Shown: one piece after another, positions 1 through 11,624 of the stretch
Layout of the letters: the number at the start of each line of letters is the position of its first letter
How positions within the stretch are numbered: the first letter of the stretch is position 1
Assembly (NCBI RefSeq): GCF_002099425.1
Contig: NW_018344228.1
Span: 1,951,001-2,015,000 of the forward strand
DNA: 64,000 nt
Direction: 5' to 3'
Origin: Phascolarctos cinereus
Lineage: Eukaryota; Chordata; Mammalia; Diprotodontia; Phascolarctidae
Translations under genes and position numbers: made by a program
The notes under the pieces: model-generated
Seen by the model: only the letters and a program-made list of their open reading frames with translations
What the model was told of the DNA's origin: nothing
Databases searched by the model: none

Positions 1-289
1 TGCTTTAAACAAGGATATTATTACTTTTTGCAACTTCTTTTTTTTTCTTAACATAGCTAAAAATAAACAAAAACCAAAACCAAACCTAAACTAAATTTTA
101 CTGAAGCTATCTAGCTTCAGCTCATTCTGAGGTTTTAGCATTCTTGACCGTATTCTTATAGGATCAAGCTCTACTTTTGTATTCATCTGCTGTTACCTGT
201 CTTTGCTTACATGCTTTTAAAAATTTTAGTTGACTATGAAGTTCTCTGTTTATCAAAAATCATCTCTTCTTTTCCTCTGATGTTAGAGG
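1..289. other. Unassigned AT-rich sequence
   Basis: No open frame of note, no SINE boxes and no repeat that I recognise. It holds only short A/T runs. Confidence 0.4.
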
Positions 290-462
290 ACTTGGGTTCA
301 GATTTTGCTTCAGATGCTTAGAACTTTTGTAATGGTTGACTTTTGTAATGCTGACTTAACCTTCCTCGGCCTTTGATTCCCCATTTGTCAAAAGAAGGAG
401 TTGGATTAGGTGACATCTCATCTATCTTTCATTTTTGGATCTGTGATTCTATGATCTCTTCA
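290..462 (+). repeat. MIR-type CORE-SINE
   Basis: The order of blocks is that of a decayed MIR: 'acttgggttcagattttgct' (B-box-like), the 'cttaacc..tcggcc' core, 'ccccatttgtcaaaa', then 'ggattaggtgacatctcatc' and 'gtgattctatgat'. The 3' block 'aggtgacctctaaggt' is the form common in marsupial MIR copies. Strongly diverged. Confidence 0.7.
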
Positions 463-1490
463 GACAGCTCTTTCATTATAATAGTTTCTCTTTGTAGATT
501 CAAGCCTGCTTCTGGAAAGACACAATGATAAGCAAAGGAAGTGCTCTGCTTCCCTATTTAAAGCATACTCACACATTTTATAAGTAAGTCCTGACTGTTT
601 ACCACATGATGAAGACACAAGCTGTTGGTTGGCTGTGGCACAATCAACTTTAGGTATCTCAGTGTATAGAGATTTGGGCCTGGAATCAGTGAGACCTGAG
701 ACTATCTCAGCAGCCAAGTCCTCAAGCAACAACATTCAGGACCCAGCCCAGCACTGAGGAGTGACCTGGGAAACCTAGCCAAGAGGTGGCTGAGATGAGA
801 CTATAGTGCATTTGAAAGGGAACTTCCAATGCTATGGAAGAATTGCTTCAAATTTTTGCCCAATCTCTCTAGGGAACAAAGGTGGTATAAGGCTCAGAGT
901 GCTCAGTGGTGTTCTTTATTTTTGCTGTATGTTCTAGTAAACATCCTTTTGTAAAACTAAATTATGTTAATTGATTAAATGGAATTGGGACACTAACTAC
1001 TAGAAGCTAGTAGTGGAAAACACTGACATGAGGGCCTGAGCAGAAAGCATTAGAGAAGGACTTTCCTGATCTGCTGGAGTACCCTTTGCCAGTATTCTGA
1101 GGGGGAGATCTAACCAAGCTTACTTTTGGAGAATGAGTTCATAGTGTCATTACAAAAGGGTTTTTAAAAATCATTAAATCAAATCAAGAAATTATTTCCT
1201 TCTCCCATTTGGGAAAAGAGTTCCAATAGATGTCAAGGTAACTAATTTCTTTATTCACTTCTCTATGATGCCTCTGGGTCAGACTTGTGTCCTATTTCTT
1301 GAACTGTTCTTCCATTCTCTCTTTTACTTCCGGTAGTTTGTACTACGTTCTGGTGGCAGGATCTCTCATCATTCTGCCACCATTGAACTTGACCCAGGTA
1401 CTCTCCATGATGCTCCTTTGTCTAAATTCCTAGATTTACTCACATGGGTTAATCTATGGACTATATTTTTTTCCAGTATTATAAATATTA
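463..1490. other. Unassigned sequence
   Basis: About 1 kb with no recognisable repeat or exon. A 91-codon minus-strand open frame (460-735) overlaps the edge of the MIR and has no domain or family resemblance that I can see; I treat it as chance. Confidence 0.4.
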
Positions 1491-1494
1491 TCTT

Positions 1495-1825
1495 TTTTTT
1501 AAAGAGTACACATTTTTCATTTTATTTTAATTTTCAGTTAAAAAATAAATACTTTTGTATGAAAAATGAGTAACAAAGAAAAGTAAATCCTCACATTGTG
1601 CATGTCCAAAAATGTATGCCTCATTCTGTACCTTGAATCCATCATTTCTCTATCAGGAGGTGGGTAGCTCATAGTGATTGATTGCTGCATTGCAGAGTTC
1701 TTAAAAGTCTTTCAAAGGAGTTTATCCTAATAATGTTGTTGTCATTGTATGAATTGTTCTCCTGGTCCTGTTCACTTCACTCTGCAACAGTTCATGAACT
1801 CTGAATTTCCCTTTTCTGATCATAA
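1495..1825 (-). repeat. L1 3' UTR fragment (antisense)
   Basis: On the plus strand it runs from a T-rich tail through 'cctcattctgtaccttgaat', 'caggaggtgggtagc' and 'gttctcctggtcctgttcac' followed by 'ttcactctgcaacagttcatg'. This is the reverse complement of the marsupial L1 3' UTR and adjoining ORF2 end. It is 5'-truncated, as most LINE copies are. Confidence 0.7.
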
Positions 1826-2199
1826 TCTACTGTCTCCACCCCCCCACACATACCCAAATCCTGTTTTTCCACAAAATGACCTCTAATCCTTGACCTATCA
1901 GGCCATCAGTAGTTTCTCCCTGCCCCATTTTGATTCCTTGATGAGCCAGTTCAAGTCTTCTCTTCTCTTGAGCACTTTGCCCCTTATCTAATTGCCAATA
2001 TAACTCTGTCAAGTTATGGCCTTCGGTCATCCCCATTATCCACTGCTTTGACCCCTACATACATTTTGCTGAATGAAGCTGGAGAAAATAAAGAAGTTGT
2101 ATGAGTTGGGTCCACTAAACTTTCATATTATATAACCTCTGCTGGGCCCTTTCCATTGTAAGGCAATCCTTCTGTACCTCTTTAATTAACTCAATATCC

Positions 2200-4136
2200 T
2201 ACCAACTACATAGCTCTTCTAAAGCTTTTCATCTCTCTTCAAAACTGCCATGGTTATTCCTTTCTCCAACCCCTCAACTGAGAACCTTGCTTCATATTTT
2301 ACTGAAAACATTGAGGTCATTCACTGAGAGATCTCTCTTCTGCCTTTTTTCTCAGCTTACATCATTTAGATGCCTACGTGCATTGTGTCCTACTTCACCC
2401 CTGTCACATATAATGATGCAGCCCTTCTTGGCCAGGGCAAACCCCTCTACTTGCAAAAGTGATTTGTTTTCATTGTTTGCTCTGCTATATTACCCTCTCT
2501 ATCATCCTAACTCTCACTTATCTTCAATCTCCCCCTGTCTACTATTTGCTTCCCTACTACCTGCAAAGAAATCCATGTTTCCCTATTCCCAACAAAAACC
2601 TCACTTGATCCCTCTGGCCCCACTAACTTTCATCCTATATCTATCCTCTCTTTTATGTCAAATTACTTGCGAAGGCTGTCTAAAATAGGCATAATCATTT
2701 CCTTCACTTTTACTGTCTCCTTAATATTCTATAGTCTATCTTTTGACCTCATCATTTAACCAAATTGCTCTTTCCAAAGTTAATAATGTTCTTATAATTG
2801 CCAAATCTAATGGTTTTTTCTCAATCTCCATGCTTGTTAACATGTCTCCAGCCTTTAATATTGTCAATCATGTTCTTCTCCATGATAGTCAATTCTCTAT
2901 AGGTTTATATGACACTATCCTCTCCTGGTTCTCCCCCTACCAATCTGATCCCTCTTTCTCAGTCTCCTTTACTAGATCTTCATCTAGATCATGTTTTCTA
3001 ACTGCGGATATTCCACAAAGCTTTGTCATCAACTTATTTTTCTTCTCCCTCTATGCTGTTTCACTTGGGGGGTTTCATCATCAATTATAGATTCAATTAT
3101 CATCTCAATGCCAATGATTCTCAATCTACTTATCTAGCCCTAACATTACTGCTGACCTCCAGTTGCACATCTTTAATTGTTTAATGTGCATCTCCAACTG
3201 GATATCCTTTAAACACATAAAACTCAATTTACCATCCTTCACCTCAAATCTTCCCCTCTTCCTAACTTCCCCATTACTGTCAAAATTACCATCATCCCAG
3301 TCATTTAACCTCTCAGTCTAGATGTCATCCCTGTTATCTGCCTTTCCTCTTTGCCCATATGTATTTTTTTTTGCTTCGGCTTGTCATAAAATAGCTCCAT
3401 AAGTTCTTTTGCATATGTCTTCTTCTCTCCTCTGACTTTGCTACCACCTTGATGCAGGCCCTTTTCACCACACATTCAGACTATTCCAATAGCCTGCTGG
3501 TTTGTCTCCTTGATATCTCTCCCCACTATAGCCCATCCTCCACTCAGCTGTCAAAGTTATCTTCCTGAAGCATCATTCTGACTATGTCACACCCTCTGCC
3601 CTCCTACTCCTCTATTCATTGAATTCCGTTGGCTCTGTATCACTTCCAGGATCAAATACAAAATCCTCTTTTTGTTGATCAAAGTCCTTTATAACCTGTC
3701 CTTTCTACCTCATCAGTGTTCTTAGATTTTAAGTTCCCAGCTTCATGCTCTTTGATTCAGTTGACTCTGGCCTCCTTTCTGTTTCCTGGACAACATACTC
3801 CTTACAACTTTAAACATTTTCAAAGACTTTCTCAATGTCTGGAATGCTATCCCTCCTTAGCTCTCTTTTGGCTTCTTTGCCTTCCTGCAATTCCCAGCTA
3901 AAATCCAACCTTCTACAGGAAGCTTTTCTGATCCTCTTTAATTCTAGTTCCTTTCTTCTGTTGATTATTTCTAGTTTACCTGTATATAATTTGTTTGTAC
4001 ATAGCTGTGTTCATATTGTTTCCCCAGTAGATTTTGATATCCTTGAGGACAGGGATGGTATTTTATCATTCTTTGTATTCCCAGTGTTTAATACAGTGCC
4101 TGCCACATAACAAGCACTTAATAAATATTTATTAAC
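2200..4136 (+). repeat. L2 LINE, from the reverse transcriptase to the 3' end
   Basis: This 1.9 kb L2 copy keeps the order of the family. An RT N-terminal region translates near 2287-2688. An RT core at 2743-3090 reads 'SKVNNVLIIAKSNGFFS', 'SPAFNIVNHVLL' and 'LSWFSPYQSDPSFSVSF'. The 3' region has 'ctccactcagctgtcaaag', 'ttctacaggaagcttttctg', 'cttgaggacagggatggta' and the terminal 'cttaataaatatttattaac'. The catalytic motifs are lost: the expected FDTIDH-type motif reads FNIVNH, and the YADD-type motif reads NAND near 3099-3113. Frame is broken between the two RT pieces. It is a dead, old copy that spans most of RT, more than the usual 3' stub. Confidence 0.85.
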
Positions 4137-4660
4137 TGATTGATATTTAACAAATTCCTATTAGAGACCTAGCATGAGCAAAGTACTATGCTTAGGTTTA
4201 GGCTATAAAAATAAGAAATGATAAGCCTTGTCCTGAAAAAATTGTAATCTAATTGATGGATGTATGGATAAAATAATGTATGGTACAGGGTACAGTGTAT
4301 TAGAGACAAGGAAAGATAGATATTTTGTTACATAGTATTTGAAGGAGAGAGTACTTTCTTCTAAGAACATCAAGGAAGGTTTCATGGAGTAAGTTGTTCT
4401 TCAGTGAGTCTTATAGGAAGGCAAGAAACAAAGAAAGTATGAGCAAAAACAGAGACAAAAGAACAGGACAAAAACAACAGATTAAGAGTGGTCTGCTATG
4501 GATGGAATAGAGAACATGTAAAGGAGATTAATATGAAATAAATTAGGATGGTTGGCTTAGAGTAAGTTTATGGAAGATGTTGAATATTATGGTTAAAAGT
4601 TGAAACAATTTTGGTATTTCAATATGTGCTTAAATAGAAGTGTAATATATTACTCCAAAG
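4137..4660 (-). repeat. L2 LINE 3' end (antisense)
   Basis: Starts with the reverse-complement L2 tail ('ttaacaaattcctattagag', 'cctagcatgagcaaagtac', 'taagccttgtcctgaa') and continues with 'aaggaaggtttcatggagta' and 'ggattaatatg'-like wording typical of antisense L2. Its 3' end abuts the 3' end of the plus-strand L2 just before it, so the two lie tail-to-tail. Confidence 0.7.
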
Positions 4661-6200
4661 AACATAGTTCATGAGCAACCCATGACTTTTCATCTTGTGT
4701 GACTTGGCCATGTCTTCCTATAAATCATCTGAGGTTTAAAAAGAGAGTCCACCAAACATTCTCTAGGCTTCCCTTTGGGCCTCTTAACTTTAGACAACCG
4801 TCCAAAGGTCAGCCAAGCTGTCCATTTGTTCTACTTGATTCTTGTTACCTAATTTACACACCTCCTTTTTGTTAGAGCATCAATGCTTTTTTTGTGATAT
4901 GAACAAAAGACCAATGCATTGTAGAAGTCACTCAAATGAATTAGATTTATGAAACAACTTACATTTCCCAAGTGCCTATTGATATATGTAACTCCTAGCA
5001 TTAATCCAAATGAAGGGGAAAAAAAATCCTGTCTGGCATGAGCAGATGGAAATAGAAACTCTATACTCTAGTAACACTGTGGCTGTAGGAATGTTAAATG
5101 ATTTACATTTTGGAAGCTAAGAGTTCTTGAAAATATGTCCCACTACCTCTACCTCTACCTCAGTTCCTACTATACTTGGAAAGTTATCATTTTGGTTCCT
5201 GAAAACATGGTTTTCCATGGTAGAATGATGAAGCTCTAGAGAACCAGCAATGTTAGCCATTTTTATGAAGTCTTCAAACACATTGCTTTAAAACATTTTA
5301 CATTTGAAGCAAATCTGAAATCTCATTTGTTATCCACCTACATTCTTCTCAGTTGGATTTTGTTTCTCATCTAGCACCTAATACTTTTCTTGTTTTAATG
5401 CTGGTGTGTGCTGCTGTTTGAAAGATAGAAAAATAAGTCTATTTACCCAAGCTTTTGTTGGTTTATTTCCACATAATTTTTACATTGCTTTTCAAAAAGT
5501 TGGTTTACCTTATTGTCTATACGGGCTGTGCTAGCTTTTCTGATTTCTCTATTACCCTCTCAAAAGTAATTGATCTTTTACTTCAAAATTCCTGCTGTTT
5601 CATGAGCTCTGTTACAATTCAGAAAAATCTATTTCTCCCTGATCTTGGGGAAAAAAAAATAATAAGGTCACAGCAGGGAGGCTTTAGCTTCATTAAAGAA
5701 CATTATTATAAAAATAAAATGATCGAGGGTGAATTGTTTTTGTCCTTGTGGTACTGTTTCTGAAGATCCACATTAATCTGTGTGTTTAAAGCTGCAATAA
5801 ATTTATCTCCTCCTCCATCATCCATTCACTTCACTGTGGTAGCCCCTAGTGGCAGAAAAAAGATGTCAATAAACTCCTATTCCTGGAGATTTCTACTTCT
5901 ATCGAATAGGAAGTAGAGTCTCTGTGACAGAGAGTCTGTCAATACTAAAATTTATTCCTGCTTTTAAAAATCTTAGCGTGGCTGCTAGTGTCTAGCAAAT
6001 GTTAAAGGCCAGTATTCTTTAAAAAGGGAGTGAGCAGGGAAATGAATTAAAATTTTGACCTACTCAGGCTTCTATTTATCACTGGAGCCTATAACAGGAG
6101 TACAAAGAAGGATTTAAGATAGAGAATCAGTGATTGCTCTATTAATCTAGTTTAACTGATACTAAAATCTGACAGAGCGAATTACAAGTTGCAGGCAGTA
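4661..6200. other. Unassigned, largely unique sequence
   Basis: About 1.5 kb without a repeat that I recognise. A 102-codon open frame (5455-5763) has a hydrophobic start but no family resemblance and no splice context. At 5839-5852 there is a 12-of-14 match to the CTCF core (reverse orientation). Confidence 0.4.
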
Positions 6201-6234
6201 GGGCTTATCAATTCATTACTACTTTCAAGGCCCT

Positions 6235-6500
6235 CCCTCTCTTTCTTTTTGCCTTCAGCTGTTGGCAAAGGACAGCCTTTTACAATTCAATTTCTCAGTT
6301 TATTTTTGACTGCTTTTAATTAAATTTGATGGCCTGCTTCTGCACCAGTGAAGTTATTGGAGTTGCAAAGCACTTTGCTGTTATAATGCTGGCTCCCTTG
6401 ATGTCTGTTCATTATTAACTGCTTTTCAAAAGTGCTGCTCTCAACTCTCATTTTATAAATATTTAAACAACTTTGAATTTCTATAACATAAATATCTGGG
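6235..6500. promoter_or_regulatory. Candidate conserved non-coding element
   Basis: A repeat-free block rich in homeodomain-type cores: 'gcttttaattaaatttgatg', 'cattattaactgc', 'gctgttataatgc' and 'ttttataaatatttaaac', with an E-box 'cagctg' at 6258 and 'gcaaaggaca' (nuclear-receptor or HNF4-like) nearby. This mixture of intact AT motifs in otherwise decayed DNA is typical of deeply conserved enhancers. The call is inference from texture only. Confidence 0.3.
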
Positions 6501-7284
6501 CATGGGAGATAGGGATTCTATTGCTTGTTTAATAGGTTTTACATAAAAAAACAAAAATTCTTTTGGAGGGTTAATATTATATATTATAAAACTAATTTGG
6601 AAAGCTTTGTCTCCAAATCACCTCACTCACGTATCATAGCAATATATCAAAGTAACAATAATCAATGAATTAAACAGTGCTTTGTGACCTATTGCTTTTG
6701 TAGCTATATTTTCCAAATGTCTAATTAATTAAAACCATAGTAAAATATTAAAGTCAATGAAAATAGGTCTTTGTCATGAAGAGAAAAGGTTTGAAAATAG
6801 GATACTTTAACACTGATTTTTTGAAAAACAACTTTATTTTCATACAAAAATAAAATGAAAAGTAATTATAAATATTATTGCAATGTTCACAAAGGGAGCA
6901 TTTAGTAGTGTGGTTGAGAAAGAAAAAAATTAATTAAATATCCTAAGCCTTTCAAATGGCAGTTAAGGAAAAGAAACTCCTAACTTAGTGATAAGGTAAG
7001 GCCAGGCCTCAGTTTCCATAGGTAATCTTTTAACAATGAATATGACTCTGCATATGCATATGGAATACAAAAAATAAAACCTTTTCCTTTTAGAAGCAGA
7101 TAAAAGGAGAATTAGATGAAATATTAGCTCGCTCTTTGGCGACTCCATTATAATTTCTTTAAGCAAGAAGTAAAAAATTAGAGTATGTTTTCAGTGAAAT
7201 GTAGGGGTAACCTTTAACTTCTTGTGGGGTTTAGCACCAAGTACATATCAAACTTTACCAGGATAAAGTAAATCAATGGCGTGG
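6501..7284. other. Unassigned AT-rich sequence
   Basis: No repeat family or exon recognised. 6820-6870 has an A/T-rich stretch resembling a decayed LINE tail but too short to assign. Confidence 0.35.
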
Positions 7285-7440
7285 GGAGAGGAAAAGAAAG
7301 GAGAGGAGAGGAAAGAGAAGAGGGGACAGAAGGTAAGAGTATAGGAGAAGGAAGGAGAGGAAGAGACAGAAAGATACAAAGAGAGATTGAGAGAAGATGT
7401 GTGCATGCATGGTGATGGAGTATGTGAACATGAAAAGAGA
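7285..7440. repeat. Purine-rich low-complexity tract
   Basis: About 155 bp dominated by G and A on the plus strand ('gaggaaaagaaaggagagga' and similar), ending in 'gagattgagagaaga'. It is an interrupted GA-rich tract, not a clean microsatellite. Confidence 0.75.
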
Positions 7441-7895
7441 GTTCAGCTGTCTTCTGATTTCCTATCTTATATCTAAGTTGCGGTCTTTATTTTCCCAAGT
7501 TGTGGGGGCTGAAAGTTTAATGTGAAAGGGCCAGCCAAGGGCATTAGTCATAAGTGTTGACTCTTCCTCACCAATACACAGCATAGGGATAGATAGAGTA
7601 TACTATGGCAGTAGTTCAAGAGGTGAATTAGAGGATGATTTGAGAATACTGTATAAGGGTTTCTCAGTCAGTTATAGCATGGGCTAAATCAGTTTTAAGA
7701 TTTTTGTCAACATTAAAGTTATTTCTTGATTTTTTCATTCCTCTAGTTCAGTATCACTGACCCAGATACTGTACTTTGAAGTGTATAGTGCAAATGAGGT
7801 AGAATGATGGTGCCAGAGTAGAAACAAATATTTTAAAATCTTTGCCATTTCTATAAAAACTCAGTGGAATAGTTTGTAGACCATTGGTCTAATTC
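7441..7895. other. Unassigned sequence
   Basis: No recognisable repeat or coding signal in about 450 bp. Confidence 0.35.
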
Positions 7896-7929
7896 AATTC
7901 AATTCACCAGACCATTTGTGGGGAGGAGG

Positions 7930-8070
7930 TCTGTGTGAGTCAATTAGGGTTAAGTGACTTGCCCCGGGTCACACAGCTAGTAAGTGTCAAGTGTGTTAGG
8001 CCATATTTGAACTCAGGACCTCTTGACTCCAGGAGGAGTGCTCTATCCCCTAGACCATTTCAATTCAAGA
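7930..8070 (-). repeat. Poly(A)-class tRNA-headed SINE (WSINE-like), antisense
   Basis: Plus strand reads 'caattagggttaagtgactt', 'gggtcacacagctagtaagt', 'atttgaactcaggacctctt' and 'gtgctctatcccctagacc', the reverse complement of the marsupial tRNA-headed SINE including its B box. The A-tail is not preserved at the left end. Confidence 0.75.
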
Positions 8071-9110
8071 AAATCAAGCATCTAAAGGACTTCTACCATA
8101 AAAGAAGTTGTTTATATGCCAGAAAGAGGTTTTTAAATAAAACACATTCATTGTAATACCCCACTAATGGCAAGTTTTGCTTCCTAAATGGTGATACAGG
8201 TATCACAAGTTTATGGAACCCCAAACAGGCTTACTGTTTTTCAAAAAATTGAATAACAATATATCTGACTTAATATTTTTTATCATTTTACTTGGTACAA
8301 AGAGGGTTATTTAAGTGTTAAAACATGCTTCATTCAGATCCCAACCTCTCTCCTGGCCCTCACATTCTGATTACAAATCACAGCAGCAATGATGTTTTTT
8401 TTTTCATTAGAGAAAGTCAGTCCTTGCCAAAGTATAAGTTACTAGATACCTTACAACGCATAACCATTACTCGCATCACCAGGATAGATAAAAAGAACAT
8501 TGTCTTATCTAACCGAAATTGGAGGAGTAAATTAGGTTAGCAGAACTTAACTACTGGCTTTGAATTTTTGTCTCCTTAAGTCATGCGAGAAATAATAATA
8601 ATAATAAAATCCCCCTAAGCATTTAATGATTGCATATAGTCAGATGTGTAATTTACATCCAGTCTGAGGTACCACAGAAAATATGCTAGGACTCTGGACC
8701 CATTGATTCAGAGGAAAAGGATGCCAACCCACTGAATTACTGCTTTCTGATGTTCTTCTGCTGTATACTAAAACTCTGATTACCCAGAAAGCTAGGGGAA
8801 TGGGGTGTTCTGGTTGACTTATTTTCTGGTTAACCAGAAAACCTTTTTTATTTCAAGCCGTGTTGATGAAAATCTTTCTAAAATATATTAGCACACTTTC
8901 TTGACTTGGTAAGTAGAATATACTGAACAAAATTGAAGTCCCTTATTTGGGAGTGCAGCTTGGGCAACAACTTAGGGTCGTCATTCTGAAGATAAATCAT
9001 CATGGTAAAGCACTATCAACATTGGTATAGAAAGAATAGAACATAAGGTAAAACGTACAGTGATGATATGTTAGACAATAAAGAGCGTTTACTTGAACAA
9101 ATCCATAACA
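8071..9110. other. Unassigned sequence with a short (AAT)n
   Basis: Mostly unique. A short (ATA)/(AAT) run lies at about 8591-8606. Around 8775-8860 'gattacccagaaagct' and 'ctggttaaccagaaaacc' resemble a decayed pogo/Tigger-type sequence, but I could not define ends. Confidence 0.35.
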
Positions 9111-9114
9111 CTGT

Positions 9115-9355
9115 GCTGAAGAGGGAAAATATCTTTGAGCCCAGAATTGGAAGACCTGGATTCAAATCCTGCTTCTGAACTTAACTGACTTTGTGACTAC
9201 AGGCATGTTACTTCACCTCCCTAAATGACCGCCTTTTCATCTTTTAAATGTGGAGACTAAAACCTATAGTAGTTACCTCATAGAAATGTACAGAAGATAA
9301 AATAAGATAATATATGTCAAATGATTTGTAACATACCAACTAACACTATAACCTC
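9115..9355 (+). repeat. MIR-type CORE-SINE
   Basis: Blocks in MIR order: 'ttggaagacctggattcaaa', 'gtgactacaggcatgttact', 'tcatcttttaaatgtgga', 'agtagttacctcatag' and the 'gataatatatgtcaaatga' 3' part. Old and diverged. Confidence 0.7.
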
Positions 9356-9790
9356 ATTTCTTTCCATTTGGGTGTTTCTCCAGAAGCAAATACAGTGTAA
9401 AAATATATATTGCATTTCACTGGGGTTATACTGCAAGATATAACATGTCACTTAAATACATATGAACAAGTGATTTTAGGTGTGAAACACATACCCTTGG
9501 GTCATTAGTTAATGCTGACTTATAAGAATAAACTCTGTTCAGACAGTTTTAAATATTTTCCGGTAGCTTGTAAAATATTCTAATTTTACTTAAGTAAATG
9601 TAATTTTAGCCTTTGAAATTCAACTTTTCCATGCCTCACAGCAATATTAAATAATTTACATCACTTCACAATGGTAACTGATATTTATCTTTATGATCAT
9701 ATACTGTTACTAATACTACATTGTTGGTATACATTTCCAGATCAATGAATCAATAATATCATACTATTCTTGGTCTTCAATCTCCATACC
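9356..9790. other. Unassigned AT-rich sequence
   Basis: About 430 bp with no repeat or coding signal recognised. Confidence 0.35.
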
Positions 9791-9802
9791 AAAGCCTGGC
9801 AC

Positions 9803-9952
9803 TGGGGCAGTTAGGTGGCGCAGTGGATACAGCACCAGCCCTGAAGTCAGGAGGACCTGAGTTCAAATCCGGCCTCAGACCAAACACTTGACATGTACTA
9901 GCTGTGTGACCTTGGGCAAGTCACTTAACCCCAATTGCCTCACTTAAAAAAA
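9803..9952 (+). repeat. Poly(A)-class tRNA-headed SINE (WSINE-like), near full length
   Basis: Near-intact copy starting 'ggggcagttaggtggcgcag'. Pol III A box lies in 'ggtggcgcagtggatac' and B box in 'gagttcaaatccgg'. It ends 'ccccaattgcctcact' plus an A-rich tail. An apparent target duplication flanks it ('agcctggca' near 9794 and 'aacctggca' near 9959). Such SINEs are non-autonomous and were mobilised by L1 machinery, as the A-tail suggests. Confidence 0.85.
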
Positions 9953-9969
9953 ACACAAAAACCTGGCAT

Positions 9970-10385
9970 TCATATACTAAGCTCTTGAGAGGGGGTGAGG
10001 GACACCAGGCTACCTAAGGAGGAGAAAATTAGCCAAGACTGGAAACAGAGCAGGTCGAATTTTCTGTGCTGAACGACAGTGGGACCAATCTTTGAGTTGC
10101 CACTGCAATCACATACAGAGAAAGAGAGGAATACTCAATCTCCAAAACAAAAAAACAAACAAACAAAAACAATAATGATTCCATTGGAGAAAAATAAATG
10201 ACAAGTGTAAATTCTTCTCAGACTGTCTTATAACTGTGGGTTCAACAAGTGGTCCTACAGTTAAAGCACCTTGTAAAAATTTCTTTCACTCATATCACCA
10301 TTGCTCCCTCTCACACAAATTCATGCTTTTTTGGAAAACATCACTATCTAACATTTGTGTATTTGAGAATAGTCTGGATTCAAGA
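9970..10385. other. Unassigned sequence
   Basis: About 400 bp without a recognised repeat, apart from an A-rich stretch (10146-10176). Confidence 0.35.
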
Positions 10386-10389
10386 CAAC

Positions 10390-11310
10390 TAAACAAAATA
10401 TATTAATTGAGTTATAAACGCTCCAAGTTCCCAATGGATATGGTGGTAAGAGACCGGGAAGGGTAAAAAATTGAGGCTTTTGAGTCTAGGTAATTGGAAG
10501 ATGATAAAATCAAGAGAAAAGAAGAAATTGTAAAGGGAGGAGATTTTGGGAGTAAAGATTATGATTTCCACTGTGAATATGGTGAATTTAAGGCACTTGT
10601 AGAATATACAGTTGGAAATATCCAGCAAAAAGTTGCAAATTTATTATTAGGGATATAGAGAAAGAGGTAGAAGAATAGATTTGGTAGTCACTTACATGCA
10701 GGGGACAAATGAAGGATATATAGCTGCAGTTCTTTCCTGGGTATCCCCAGATCCCCAATGGGTCCATTGATAAATACCAAGCAATCAGTGAACTTGGATG
10801 GGGGAAAATACATATCTTTATTTCCACTAACCATTGTTTTCCTTTCTATTCATTATATTTTGTTTTGTATATTAAAAATATTATTCTAGAAAGTGAGGCA
10901 TAGATTTCAAAAGAGTGCCAAAGAGGCCGTGAGCAAACAAAACAATACAAAACAAAAAGGTTAAGAACTTGTATATAAAGAAAAGTTTAAATACAAAACT
11001 TTGGTGAACATACAGGTTTAAGGAACAGGAGGAGGCTACATTATCAGTCAAGTGGTTGGATAAGAACTAGTCAAAGCAGAAGGGAAGGCAGTTCAATATC
11101 ATAGACTCCATGTGGGGTAAAGTGTGGTTGATGAGAATGAGGACACAAGAAATCACAATAATTGTATGGAGCTGATTTAGCAGACATTCAAGTGTGTCAA
11201 ATATAACAAAATGGAGATGATGATGGAAGAAGAGCTATATTGAAATGAAAATTATAATAGTATATTAGTGCTCTTGAAGGTAGAGGAAAATGTTGTGACC
11301 AAATCCTGTT
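10390..11310 (-). repeat. Decayed L2 LINE (antisense), interrupted
   Basis: Antisense L2 wording in the expected order: 'gagtctaggtaattggaaga', 'gtgaatttaaggcacttgta', 'cagttggaaatatccagcaa', then after an inserted element 'gtgtcaaatataacaaaatg'. The block 10787-10975 belongs to a different family and splits it. Heavily diverged, so the limits are approximate. Confidence 0.5.
10787..10975 (+). mobile_element. Old non-autonomous DNA transposon, family copy A
   Basis: Shares 'ctttatttccactaacc', 'aaaatattattctagaaa' and a 3' terminus 'aaaaggttaagaacttg' with the copies at 48800-49011 and 61010-61185. Complete copies of this ancient mammalian-type family, as I remember it, end in inverted 'gggttcttaacc'-type termini, which suggests a hAT-like element. 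Family name not assigned. Confidence 0.5.
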
Positions 11311-11329
11311 TGCTATAATAAAAAACAAA

Positions 11330-11530
11330 ATAATTTAGTCACCTTAGAATTATATCAATTTAGAACTATAATGGTCTTATTTAGGCCATATGTAGTCCAA
11401 TCCTCTTATTATTGACTACCAAAAATCAAGTGACTTCCTGAAGGCCCCAAAGCTATTTAGGAGAAGAGCTGGGACTAACTAGGCCCTTGTTTGTTGGTTT
11501 TTGTCTTTTGTTTTGTTTCCTACACCATAT
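11330..11530 (-). repeat. MIR-type CORE-SINE (antisense)
   Basis: Plus strand shows 'tttagaactataatggtct', 'gtagtccaatcctcttatt', 'caagtgacttcctgaaggcc' and 'gagctgggactaac', the reverse-complement MIR order. Confidence 0.6.
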
Positions 11531-11624
11531 TAACATTTCTGTCCTTGGTTTAAATTTCTGCCTAAGGATTAACTAGATAGAAATGAATCTTTTTATTTTT
11601 TTTAAATTAACCAATTTTTTCTAT

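Noticed and set aside
2287-2688. 133-codon serine/leucine-rich frame as a membrane protein gene
   Set aside because: It coincides with the RT region of the L2 and is shifted against it; LINE-derived.
8775-8860. Tigger/pogo-type DNA transposon
   Set aside because: Only 'gattaccc' and 'ctggttaacc' words resemble it; no ends or TA duplication could be set.
9803-9952. tRNA gene
   Set aside because: The A and B boxes are real but belong to a tRNA-headed SINE with body and A-tail; the cloverleaf is not complete.
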